A stretch of 64,000 nt of DNA, from positions 67,564,286 to 67,628,285 of the forward strand of contig CM067086.1 of the NCBI GenBank assembly GCA_034008185.1, read 5' to 3'. The position numbers were made by a program, and so were the translations under genes. The number at the start of each line of letters is the position of its first letter. Position 1 is the stretch's first letter. Origin of the DNA: Gorsachius magnificus. Lineage: Eukaryota > Chordata > Aves > Pelecaniformes > Ardeidae. Shown one piece after another: positions 27,701-64,000 of the stretch. The notes beneath the pieces were generated by a model. The model saw only the letters and a program-made list of their open reading frames with translations. It had not been told where the DNA came from and searched no databases.

Positions 27701-30242
27701 CTGGCCTGAGAATGCAGCTGCTCATCGGAAGGTGCTGGTGGGCCAAGTTGCTACTAGCAGAGCTCTTGCAGGATTGGTTTTGGTCCAATGCAGTGTAACA
27801 TTTTAATCAACCTAGACAGTGTGATTAAAATACCTGCAGAGGATGCTTGGAAGAGAGAACACAGAGTGGTCTGAATTGTCATGTTAAACTTTACCAGACC
27901 GCCAATATGCATTTAAAAAATGTACGAATGCAAGGAAATATGTTAAGGGCCATGAGTGCAGGCCGGGAAGCTGTCTTAGAAAGCATGTTGGAGGAATTGG
28001 GAATCATTGCCAAAATTGCAGGCATAAATGAACAGAATATCTGTAGAAGTCGAGAGAAATCTTGCTTCTCTATGAGGGGCTGGACAGACCATTACCAAGT
28101 GCTCAATTGTAGAAATTAGACTTGAATGTGAAAATATTGGGAAGGATCCAAGGAGAAGGTGAAAATTGTGTCAGGGAACTGGAAAATAGCTTTCTGACAA
28201 GCAGCTCAACTTAATGCAGTTTATTAAAGCAAAGAGCTGAAAGCATCTTGACCATTGGTCTACAGATTTTTATACTGGAAGACTTGAGGAAAGCAAAGCA
28301 AGCAAACAAGATTTGCAAAGACATAACGAGATTCACTGACTGAAAGCTGAGGGTTTTAGGAGTGCGACAATCTTTTCAGAATGATTGTGGGTTAGTCTCA
28401 AGGGGCACATCTGTCTGCCCTCGTGCACGTGGGTTTTCAGTCTCTTGCCATTTGACTGGACCAGAGAAAAAAGCTGGACATAGGAAGGACTGGAGTTCAG
28501 AGTTAATTCTCAGAGAAAGAATGTAAATACAACGCCACAGCTCTGTAAACAAGGTTTGCTGAAGCTGGGAAGGACAAACATACATTTCTCAAACATATTT
28601 CTCAAGTAGAAAGCATGATTGGATTAGAATCATAGAATCACAGAATCATTTAGGTTGGAAAAGCCCTTTAAGATCATCGAGTCCAACCGTTCCCCTACCC
28701 CTGCCATCCCACCACTAAACCCTGGCCCTCAGCACCTCGTCTGCCCTGGCTTTTAAATCCCCCCCAGGGGTGGGGACTCGACCCCTTCCCTGGGCAGCCC
28801 CTTGCAGTGCCTGACAATCCTTACTGATGTTGGGAGTGGGAGCTTTTGCTGTGGAGCAGTTGCATTTGCTACCTTCTTAGTGTTAGTTTGACACGGCTGC
28901 ATTTATTCTGGAAGATTTGTTCTTTTTTCTCTCAACAGTGGGTTATGGAAGCTTGTGCTGAGAAACTTGTCTTACGGGATGAGTGAAATGTACAGAGCGT
29001 GTTTCCTTAGCGCACAAGTGAAGCAACTTCAGAAGTTCATCCCTGAGGTCACCATCAATGATGTACTCAGGTAAAGAAAACTTTTCTTGTTGGTAACACC
29101 CAGTGCCTTGTTAAATCTCTGCTTTTTAGCAGTAACAAATGTAACTTACTCCTTTCCACCACCAAAATATGTTACCAAAGCATAGAAGCCTTTAGATACT
29201 TTCTACAGGAAGGCCGTTTATATTGTGTTTGCTTGTGCATAGGCAAGTTTGATGAATATTTGCATGACTTGCTACCTTCTCCGTAGGCTGAAATTCACAG
29301 TTGTGACACATTCACTAAAAAGAAAAAGTCTCTTTATCCTGGTGACACATTCAGTAGCCTGAACATAATCTGAGTTCACAAAGAAAGCAAAACAGTAATG
29401 AAATTCAGAGGGGAAGCCAGGCTGTGAGTTGCTACTGAGTGAATATTGACTTAGTTTAATCATCTCAATAAAATTGTATTCAGCTTCTTACTGTGTGGAG
29501 AGAGAAACTAATTCAAAGGAGTTTAGAAATGCTAAGGAACTGAAGAGACTTGTCAGGAAATATGAGGCATTTAAGTACATGGAGGTTGGTTTAGTTGTCC
29601 AAACATGTGCAGGGAGAAAATCCAGAATAAGAAAAGCTCGAGCATGGTAAAAAGTGAGTTCTCCAGCTCAGGCAGTATACAGTTGGCATGAAATTCATGT
29701 TTGACAAGGCTTGCTATTTCAAAACAAAGGATTTCCTTTTTGAAAAGACGGGGCGTGTTTGTGTGTGTGGGGAGGAGAGTAACTTCACAACTAGGAAAGA
29801 TACAGAAGATCCTCTGCTTGGCTACCTGCCCTCGTTTTACGGTAACAACTGCGAGACATCTCCGACTCCGCCTCACAAGCGTTAAACTTCCCTGTGCTCC
29901 CCCAAAAGCCTGACTGGGCTCTGACTCCACAGTCTGTCTTCCTTACTGTTTCCCCTCAGCGCCTTCACAAGGTCAGAACAGAATTGATTTTTCTGACTTC
30001 AGAAAACATTTTCTTTCTAATGGTGAGCTCCTCCTTTATTTTGCAGGGGTCCATCCGGAGTGAGAGCTCAAGCGTTGGACAGTGATGGAAATTTGGTAGA
30101 TGACTTTGTATTCGATGGAGGCAGTGGAGATATTGGAAGCAGAATTCTTCATGTCAGAAATGCCCCTTCTCCTGCTGCTACCTCCTCCCTTGCCATCGCA
30201 AAAATGATTGCAGATGAAGTGAAGCGAAGATTTGAGCTGTGA
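12330..30242 (+). CDS. L2HGDH: L2HGDH, L-2-hydroxyglutarate dehydrogenase, mitochondrial (10 exons)
   Basis: FAD-dependent enzyme that oxidises L-2-hydroxyglutarate to 2-oxoglutarate in mitochondria, a metabolite-repair step. Exons: about 12330-12420, 12605-12720, 15513-15664, 19114-19239, 21443-21605, 22143-22177, 24968-25135, 27335-27492, 28939-29070, 30047-30242. Exons 2-10 give 415 residues. The DAO/FAD fold opens with [20 protein letters not shown], the Rossmann GxGxxG motif, followed by [48 protein letters not shown] and the C-terminal [20 protein letters not shown], all diagnostic of L2HGDH. Exon 4 is about two residues shorter than the human exon as I recall it. Exon 1 encodes an Arg/Ala-rich mitochondrial leader, but no ATG is in frame nearby, so the start at about 12330 is nominal. 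The gene spans about 18 kb and carries several CR1 pieces in its introns. Confidence 0.95.
12605..12720 (+). CDS. L2HGDH: L2HGDH exon 2 (FAD-binding motif)
   Basis: The acceptor CCCTGCAG precedes the exon and the donor is GTACGG. It is 116 nt and encodes [20 protein letters not shown] then [18 protein letters not shown]. The VVGAGIVG is the dinucleotide-binding glycine loop. Confidence 0.93.
12721..15512 (+). other. L2HGDH: L2HGDH intron 2
   Basis: A 2.8-kb intron with a CR1 copy at 13372-14301. I recognise nothing in 12721-13371 or 14302-15512. Confidence 0.75.
13372..14301 (+). mobile_element. CR1 LINE with RT fragment
   Basis: It starts at the RT motif region ([13 protein letters not shown]), has an in-frame stop after about 24 codons, then a 134-codon open stretch (13504-13905) including [15 protein letters not shown], a frameshift, and 107 more codons (13898-14221). 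It ends GATTCTGTGATTCTGTGA. From about 13797 to the end it is almost identical to the copy at 17553-18060. Confidence 0.94.
15513..15664 (+). CDS. L2HGDH: L2HGDH exon 3
   Basis: The acceptor TGTTTAG and donor GTATAG flank 152 nt. The exon encodes [20 protein letters not shown] and later [20 protein letters not shown], ending QCGK. It contains the highly conserved [12 protein letters not shown] segment of the family. Confidence 0.94.
16658..17090 (+). mobile_element. CR1 LINE 3' fragment
   Basis: It encodes the CR1 ORF2 C-terminus ([36 protein letters not shown]) and ends with CCATTCTGTGATTCTATGA. It is 5'-truncated and belongs to the group ending GGTGACCTCTGGGGGTCC. Confidence 0.93.
17553..18060 (+). 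mobile_element. CR1 LINE 3' fragment, near-twin of the copy at 13372-14301
   Basis: It begins abruptly at GGGTCCAGTTCTGGGCTCCC and runs to GATTCTGTGATTCTGTGA. By eye it differs from the same part of the 13.4-kb copy at one base (AGAAGG versus AGAGGG near 17715). Its 107-codon open stretch is 17657-17980. Confidence 0.94.
19114..19239 (+). CDS. L2HGDH: L2HGDH exon 4
   Basis: The acceptor TTTCTGAAG and donor GTAAGG flank 126 nt. The exon encodes [34 protein letters not shown] and [15 protein letters not shown] and KEPFCR align with the family; the middle is more variable and about two residues shorter than in human. Confidence 0.92.
19240..21442 (+). other. L2HGDH: L2HGDH intron 4
   Basis: A 2.2-kb AT-rich intron with a short TTTA/TTAA simple stretch at 19920-19940. 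No mobile element was recognised. Confidence 0.75.
21443..21605 (+). CDS. L2HGDH: L2HGDH exon 5
   Basis: The acceptor CTGTTTCAG and donor GTAAGG flank 163 nt. The exon encodes [39 protein letters not shown] and an acidic, serine-rich end SSSESED. Its last base opens a split Gly codon. Confidence 0.94.
21606..22142 (+). other. L2HGDH: L2HGDH intron 5
   Basis: A 0.54-kb intron. An open stretch of about 126 codons (21734-22114) shows no family resemblance and lies wholly within the intron. Confidence 0.75.
22143..22177 (+). CDS. L2HGDH: L2HGDH exon 6 (35-nt micro-exon)
   Basis: A very short exon between acceptor CTATTACAG and donor GTAAGA. It encodes [12 protein letters not shown], matching the YPIVIKNTK-type segment in mammals. 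It was found by phase: two bases complete Gly and it ends in phase 0, joining GEEIYC in exon 7. A CR1 starts only about 30 bp downstream. Confidence 0.9.
22209..22356 (-). mobile_element. CR1 LINE 3' end, minus strand
   Basis: The plus strand shows AATCATAGAATCATAGAATC, then TTGGAAAAGACCTTTAAGAT and the reverse of the CR1 3' UTR and ORF2 end (AAATACCTCCAGGGAGG). It is a short 5'-truncated copy of the GATGATCTTAAAGG group. Confidence 0.92.
23121..23136. repeat. TTTA simple repeat
   Basis: Four tandem TTTA units in AT-rich intron sequence. Confidence 0.7.
23185..24325 (+). mobile_element. CR1 LINE, longest copy with intact RT reading frame
   Basis: Coding similarity begins near [20 protein letters not shown] and continues with no stop from before 23314 to 24246. 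It contains the RT motifs [20 protein letters not shown] and FADDTKLGG (the catalytic DD), then the ORF2 C-terminus through [13 protein letters not shown]. The 3' end is GATGATCTTAAAGGTC and AGTGATTCTATGA. The element is 5'-truncated and lacks the endonuclease domain and the upstream RT fingers, so it cannot be autonomous. It is in sense orientation in L2HGDH intron 6. Confidence 0.96.
24968..25135 (+). CDS. L2HGDH: L2HGDH exon 7
   Basis: The acceptor TTCTGCAG and donor GTATGT flank 168 nt (56 codons). The exon encodes [39 protein letters not shown] and YMVKGNIYP, among the best conserved parts of the enzyme (CAGLYSD lies in the FAD-binding fold). Confidence 0.95.
25136..27334 (+). other. L2HGDH: L2HGDH intron 7
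   Basis: A 2.2-kb AT-rich intron with a minus-strand CR1 at 26896-27222. Nothing else was recognised. Confidence 0.75.
26896..27222 (-). mobile_element. CR1 LINE 3' fragment, minus strand
   Basis: The plus strand shows TCATAGAATGATAGAATCG, then the reverse of the CR1 3' UTR and ORF2 C-terminus (minus-strand reading [18 protein letters not shown] then [17 protein letters not shown]). It ends about 110 bp before L2HGDH exon 8. Confidence 0.93.
27335..27492 (+). CDS. L2HGDH: L2HGDH exon 8
   Basis: The acceptor CCGCTTTAG and donor GTAATA flank 158 nt. The exon encodes [39 protein letters not shown] and [20 protein letters not shown] and [15 protein letters not shown] are L2HGDH hallmarks. Confidence 0.95.
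27493..28938 (+). other. L2HGDH: L2HGDH intron 8
   Basis: A 1.4-kb intron with a minus-strand CR1 at 28626-28822. An open stretch of 90 codons near 27847-28119 resembles no family that I know. Confidence 0.73.
28626..28822 (-). mobile_element. CR1 LINE 3' end, minus strand
   Basis: The plus strand shows AGAATCATAGAATCACAGAA, then TTGGAAAAGCCCTTTAAGAT and the reverse of the ORF2 end. It is truncated about 115 bp before exon 9 and belongs to the GATGATCTTAAAGG group. Confidence 0.92.
28939..29070 (+). CDS. L2HGDH: L2HGDH exon 9
   Basis: The acceptor TCTCAACAG and donor GTAAAG flank 132 nt. With split codons at both ends it encodes [39 protein letters not shown] and NDVL, consistent with the C-terminal part of the oxidoreductase. 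Confidence 0.94.
29071..30046 (+). other. L2HGDH: L2HGDH intron 9
   Basis: A 1-kb intron. No repeat or gene was recognised. Confidence 0.75.
30047..30242 (+). CDS. L2HGDH: L2HGDH exon 10 (terminal)
   Basis: The acceptor TTTTGCAG precedes the exon and the stop TGA is at 30240-30242. It encodes [40 protein letters not shown] and [19 protein letters not shown], ending RRFEL. The C-terminus matches mammalian L2HGDH almost residue for residue. Confidence 0.96.
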
Positions 30243-30442
30243 ATGATTGACGGGTGTAGTGCAGTTTTACCCCTCTTGTCTGTGTAGCAGCTTGTCTGCA
30301 TTGAATGAACTCTGCAGCCTTTCATGACAAAGATAAAACAGGCAACCTGTTGCTTGCAAGACCAGCACTGGTATAGCTGTGCAGTGCAAAACCAGCGTTT
30401 GAAATGTTTGCCTTTGCCAGCCCACAACTTCTCAGCTTCACG

Positions 30443-30448
30443 AATAAA
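30443..30448 (+). terminator. L2HGDH: AATAAA polyadenylation signal, L2HGDH
   Basis: Hexamer about 200 nt after the L2HGDH stop; 30243-30448 would be a short 3' UTR. It is a candidate only. Confidence 0.5.
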
Positions 30449-31050
30449 GGAGTTACGGTGCCTGGTGAGACCTGGTGCGGTACAGCCATCTGCAAGAAAG
30501 AAGCAGACAGCCCCGTTGGTAGTAAAGGTTTGTTCAGCTGAGCAGGAACAGCCTGTGGAGGGGCTGGTGCCAGGCACAATGGGAGGGTCTCCCAGGACCG
30601 TAGGGGGCCATTTGGGTGAAGCGGGAAGAGCCTTTGTGGTGGGGTTGCCCCCACAGACTCCCTGTGCCTCTGGTCTAAACACTGCCTCCTCCTCGCACTC
30701 TGGCGAGGCGGTCGGTCCTCTGAAAAACCCCAAGCATGGGGTGGTTCTCTGTGTGCTTTCTGACTTCGTTTAAATTGGAGTCTACAGTTCCCTAGCTTAC
30801 ATCAAAGTAATGGAGATAGAAGGATAAGCCCCGCTTAAGGGTTCTGCTGATGTGGAATTAAGGGCTTTATCAGAGACTGAAAACAATATTCAGAACCTTC
30901 TACATGAACGTAGAGTATTTTAGAGAAAAATAAGCCTAACAAGGGATTACCAAATCCAAGTCACTTTAGATATGCAATTCAGATATGCTATCTGATCGCT
31001 CGCTCCCTTTTTTTTATAGAGCTGAAATGAAAAATTATACCTAACCATTT

Positions 31051-31601
31051 TTGCCCCTCTACTCTGCTCTGGGGAGACCTCCCCTGGAGCCCTGCATCCA
31101 GCTCTGGAGCCCTCAGCACAAGGAGGACATGGAGCTGTTGGAGCGGGGCCAGAGGAGGGCACTAAAATGCTCCGAGGGCTGGAGCCCCTCTGCTCTGAGG
31201 CCAGGCTGGGAGAGTTGGGGGTGTTCAGCCTGGAGCAGAGGAGGCTGCGGGCAGAGCTGAGTGCGGCCGCTCAGGGCTTCAAGGGGGCCCAGAGGAAAGG
31301 GGGGGACAAGCTTTTTAGTAGGGCCAGCTGGGACAGGACAAGGGGGGATGGCTTTAAACTGAAGCAGGGTAGGTTTAGACTGGATCTAAGGCAGAAATTC
31401 TTTCCAGTGAGGGTGGTGAAACACTGGAACAGGTTGTCCAGAGAGGGGGTGGAGGCCCCATCCCTGGGACCATTCCAGGCCAGGTTGGACGGGGCTGTGA
31501 GCAACCTGATGTGGTTCAAGGTGTCCCTGCTCCTGCGGGGGGTTGGGCTGGGTGACCTCTAGAGGTCCCTTCCAACCCAAAACATTCTATGATTCTATGA
31601 T
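31051..31601 (+). mobile_element. CR1 LINE 3' fragment
   Basis: It starts in ORF2 ([22 protein letters not shown]) and continues through [19 protein letters not shown] to [18 protein letters not shown], ending CATTCTATGATTCTATGA. Only minor frame breaks are seen near the start. Confidence 0.93.
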
Positions 31602-32149
31602 TTTTCATTTAACTTAAATCTGGGAATTCAGCACTGATCAGAAACTACTTCAGTGTGTTTGGGGTCTTTTTTCCTTTGAGTACTGGCAAAGCAAAAGGAG
31701 CTGAGCTTTGTACAGCATGTTGAGCAATCCAGTGGAAATGGTCTTTGCAAAAGCAAATGTGAAGGGAGGGAAGCTACAGAAACCTGTTGTGGTTGAGTCA
31801 CGCTGCATACTGCTTCCCTCGGAGCCCAGAGAGGGTCAGGAAGGCTTCCCATTTCCCATATGGCTGGCAAGAGGGGAGCTTAGAAAGCGCTGGTTGCTCT
31901 TCTGAACTCTTACTGATATTTGAAGTTTTATCACCTGGGAGAGAGTCTGTGCAGAGAATGTGCTTTCAACTACAGAGAGATGTTGAACGAGTTTGGTACT
32001 AAGCTAACTATCACGGTGTGTTCTGCATAACTAAAAAAAAATGATGTGCCCCCAGGGACAAAGTACTTGGAATACTTTTAAAGCATGTTCACAGGATGTT
32101 GGGTAATACAGATAATTGTGGGTAGTTTGCTACCAGGCATTTTGCCATA

Positions 32150-32152
<3 letters not shown>

Positions 32153-32180
<28 letters not shown>
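32153..32180. repeat. Poly-T run (28 nt)
   Basis: An uninterrupted T tract followed by AAAG; possibly the A-tail of an unrecognised minus-strand insertion. Confidence 0.8.
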
Positions 32181-32184
<4 letters not shown>

Positions 32185-33116
32185 TTACTTTCTGTGCTCC
32201 CCTGATGCGCATGAAGAAGTGTGTTAGCATAGGAGGTCAGGTGTGCTCGCTGATGTTTTTACTGTACAGAGCTGAGCCACTTTTGAGAGAGAAAGGGCTT
32301 AACCTGTCCTTTTTGTTTAGTTTCTTTTTTTTTCCTGGTGACATTTACTTTACCGGAAAAGTGACTCCCGTATAAGGGCAGCCTGAAAATCCAAATAATC
32401 AGCCCTTCAAAGAAGAACCTCAGTCATTATTCTTAGCCGCAGTAACACTAGGCAGAGATTCAGATATTCCAACTGCTAAAATGCCACGCGGCCGTGTAAA
32501 AGCCCCGTCTTCCCAATGGAACAGCCGTATCTTCGCTCCCCGCTTGTTGCCTATCAACAGTAAATACTACAAAAGGGTTGCAAAAGCAACTTCCTCCCAC
32601 ACGAGGTGTGGCCCTAACATGTATTAACAGAATAAAGAACACTACCCTGTAAAGCAGGCATATACTCTGGTGAATCTTAGGTCAGCACATGTAACCGTGC
32701 AGCCCGCTCTGCTTTTTACTCTCAGGAAGTGATCATTTGGGGGTAGAGTTTAACCGAAGCTTTTAAATTATGAATCTTTATGGAGCATTCTGTGAAATAC
32801 TTCTGGTTTTAGAGATAAAGTTATAAACCTTTTTTAAAGGAATAACTTCAGGGAATTACGACGATGGGGTTTCACACATAAATTTTGTTGCCCACGAAGT
32901 GTGAAAATGTATGAATATATTTCCTAAAAGGGTGCAATTCACTTGGATGGCTTAGTAGCTGTGCCTTTGTTATGATTAAAATAGCGTGGTGAGGGTTTTT
33001 TTAATTGCTGTAAGGTCTGCGTATTTCTTCTGACTAACAAAAAAGTTTCACTGCTATTTGCTAATTCTCATCTGAATTAGGCAGGATACAGCTCTATATA
33101 ATAGGAATTAATTTAT

Positions 33117-33130
33117 GGGGGGGGGGGGGG
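33117..33130. repeat. Poly-G run (14 nt)
   Basis: A homopolymer of 14 G in intergenic DNA. Its exact length is prone to sequencing error. Confidence 0.75.
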
Positions 33131-34130
33131 ATGACAAATGACCAAACCTGTCTGCCAGAAGTACCCGTATCTTGTCTATGCGTATCACGCTTCACAGCTT
33201 TTCCTCACACAGGTATGGATGGAGTGGGCAGAACCAGCCTTACGCCTGGTCTGGAGCTGTAATGGCATGCAGAATGGTAATTCTTGAAATTCTGAATAAA
33301 TGCATTAGGATAGCTTTGGCCAAAGACAATTTATTCCCCCAAAGTGTCCCGTAAGGTCAGTCCTAAATTCTGGGAAGAGTAGAGCATACTGTAACTTTTT
33401 AAAAATGATGCAAAGAAATGGTATAGCGCCGCACGTCACGGCTTGCTGGATGGCTGTTCTTGGGAAAACGAGCTCCTTTAGGACACTTCATCGTGTCCGG
33501 TCACCACTGCCACACCTTGGAGCGGTTTGGCCTGGCCGGAGAACAGAGGAATGTCACATCCTGAAGATCATGGGGTGGTTTGGGGCTGCAGAGGTGGGAA
33601 TAAAGAGCTGGGTGAGGGGCTCACCCAAGCTGGAACGACGGCATCCAGAGCAGGCATCCTGGCTCTCCGAACTGCAGGTTGGTGGATCTCACCACGGTTA
33701 CCCTGAAGCTGCACTTGGGATTACCTTTTTCTTTTTGCTCACAGTTTGGGTTTGGTGAACAAGTGTCTTCCTCCAGAAATAAATATTTTGTTGGGAACCT
33801 CCCAGGCTGCTCTGATGTGGCAGGAAGGGGAAGACCACAAAGCAAAGGGAGCTGTCACTGCCTCTGCAAGCGCCCGTCTCCTCCGGGAAATCTGTCGTAA
33901 CAAAGGATCGCACTCTTGCTGGCAGAAAGGCGCTTTTTTTTAAATTTTTTTTTTTCTGATTTAATTTATCCACTCCCTTTTAAGACTTGTCTAGGAAGGG
34001 GTGTGGGTGGGGGTTTATATAAGGCGTGAGATTTGAATACAATGCCATCGGAAGGGAAATGAGGGAAAGTTGGGCTGGAATCCGTCTTCAAGGGGTAGAG
34101 GGAACCGCGAGGGCCAGCGTTCTCCGGGGT

Positions 34131-34224
34131 AGGGCCAGGGTTTAGTGGTGGGATGGCAGGGTTATGTTAATGGTTGGACTTGATGATCTTAAAAGGTCTA
34201 TTTCCAACCAAAGTGCTTCTATGA
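34131..34224 (+). mobile_element. CR1 LINE extreme 3' end
   Basis: It contains TAGGGCCAGGGTTTAGTGG, GGTTGGACTTGATGATCTT and CAAAGTGCTTCTATGA. Fewer than 100 bp remain, immediately upstream of the SOS2 CpG island. Confidence 0.88.
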
Positions 34225-34720
34225 GGAAAACGGCCCCCAGGGCGGGAGAAGCCCGGCCTGCAGGGGCAGGAGGCCGCTCTTGGCCGGTTACTGAGGCCCC
34301 GCAGCCGCTGCTGGTGCCTCCTCCGGGACGGCGGGCTCCGGCTGAGCCTCCCCGCAGGGCGAGGCCGTCTCCAGCAAGGCGAAGGGGGCGGGAGCCGGAG
34401 GGCCCCGCGCAGCCGGCGGCAGGAGGGCCGGGGTGAACCCTGCGGGCCGGCGCGGCCTCACCCGCCGGGCAGGGCGGTGATACGAGGAGGGCGCGGCCGG
34501 CGAGTTCAGGGTCGTGGCGCGGTGCCACAGCTTTGCCCGGCTCCCGAGGAGCCGATGAATCCCACCCCGCCCGGGCCGGGAGTGCAGACCCAGCCCTGCC
34601 CGGCGTGAGGGGCCGCACCGCCTCGGCCCCTGCGCGCCGCCCCCCCGCCCCGCTCGCTGAGCGGCCGGCAGGGGGCGCCACGGCCGCGGGCGGGGGAGGG
34701 CAGCATGGTGGCGGCCGCGC

Positions 34721-64000
<29,280 letters not shown>

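Larger units (their letters stand above)
30449..34239. other. L2HGDH-SOS2 intergenic region
   Basis: This 3.8-kb region holds CR1 copies at 31051-31601 and 34131-34224, a T28 run at 32153-32180 and a G14 run at 33117-33130. I see no gene. The part nearest 34240 grades into the SOS2 CpG island. Confidence 0.65.

Noticed and set aside
27847..28119. A 90-codon plus-strand open frame in L2HGDH intron 8 as an extra or alternative exon
   Set aside because: No phase-compatible splice sites that preserve the L2HGDH frame are evident, and exons 8 and 9 already join to give the conserved sequence.
30149..30733. A 194-codon minus-strand open frame over L2HGDH exon 10 and its 3' UTR
   Set aside because: Antisense to conserved coding sequence, and the part outside the exon has no family resemblance.
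32153..32180. Long T-runs and A-runs as evidence of processed pseudogenes or SINEs
   Set aside because: The flanks of the T-runs at 32.1, 36.1, 38.9 and 54.1 kb show no gene-like or tRNA-like sequence, so they are reported only as simple repeats.

Overview
This looks like bird nuclear DNA. It has intron-split vertebrate genes, compact introns, two GC-rich CpG-island promoters, and at least eighteen 5'-truncated CR1 LINE fragments ending in the ATTCTATG-type tail that is typical of avian (and other archosaur) CR1. I infer a bird; a crocodilian or turtle is less likely but not formally excluded. The gene order CDKL1 - DMAC2L - L2HGDH - SOS2, with CDKL1(+), DMAC2L(-), L2HGDH(+), SOS2(+), is the inverted view of the block on human 14q21, so this is conserved amniote synteny.

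Layout. 1-5616: last four coding exons and 3' UTR of CDKL1 (kinase C-lobe and tail). 5617-8003: intergenic, occupied by a 1-kb minus-strand CR1. 8004-12051: complete four-exon DMAC2L (ATP5S, factor B) on the minus strand, tail-to-tail with CDKL1. 12052-12600: CpG island shared head-to-head by DMAC2L and L2HGDH. 12330-30242: L2HGDH, ten exons, essentially complete except that no in-frame ATG is visible for exon 1. 30449-34240: intergenic with two CR1 pieces. 34240-35450: CpG island of SOS2 with a doubtful first exon. 35027-64000: SOS2 introns and exons 2-7, which encode the histone-fold domain and the start of the DH domain; the gene runs off the right edge.

Function. DMAC2L and L2HGDH both encode mitochondrial proteins (an ATP synthase coupling/assembly factor and an FAD enzyme clearing L-2-hydroxyglutarate) and probably share one promoter region. 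CDKL1 is a CDK-like kinase and SOS2 a Ras/Rac exchange factor; neither is part of that pathway, so the linkage is positional rather than operon-like.

All 25 exon boundaries were set by reading GT-AG sites and checking that codon phases join. I found no tRNA, rRNA, CRISPR, retrovirus or new multi-gene system. The points most worth a second look are the two problem first exons (L2HGDH and SOS2), a polyadenylation hexamer overlapping the DMAC2L stop codon, and a pair of almost identical CR1 copies in neighbouring L2HGDH introns.
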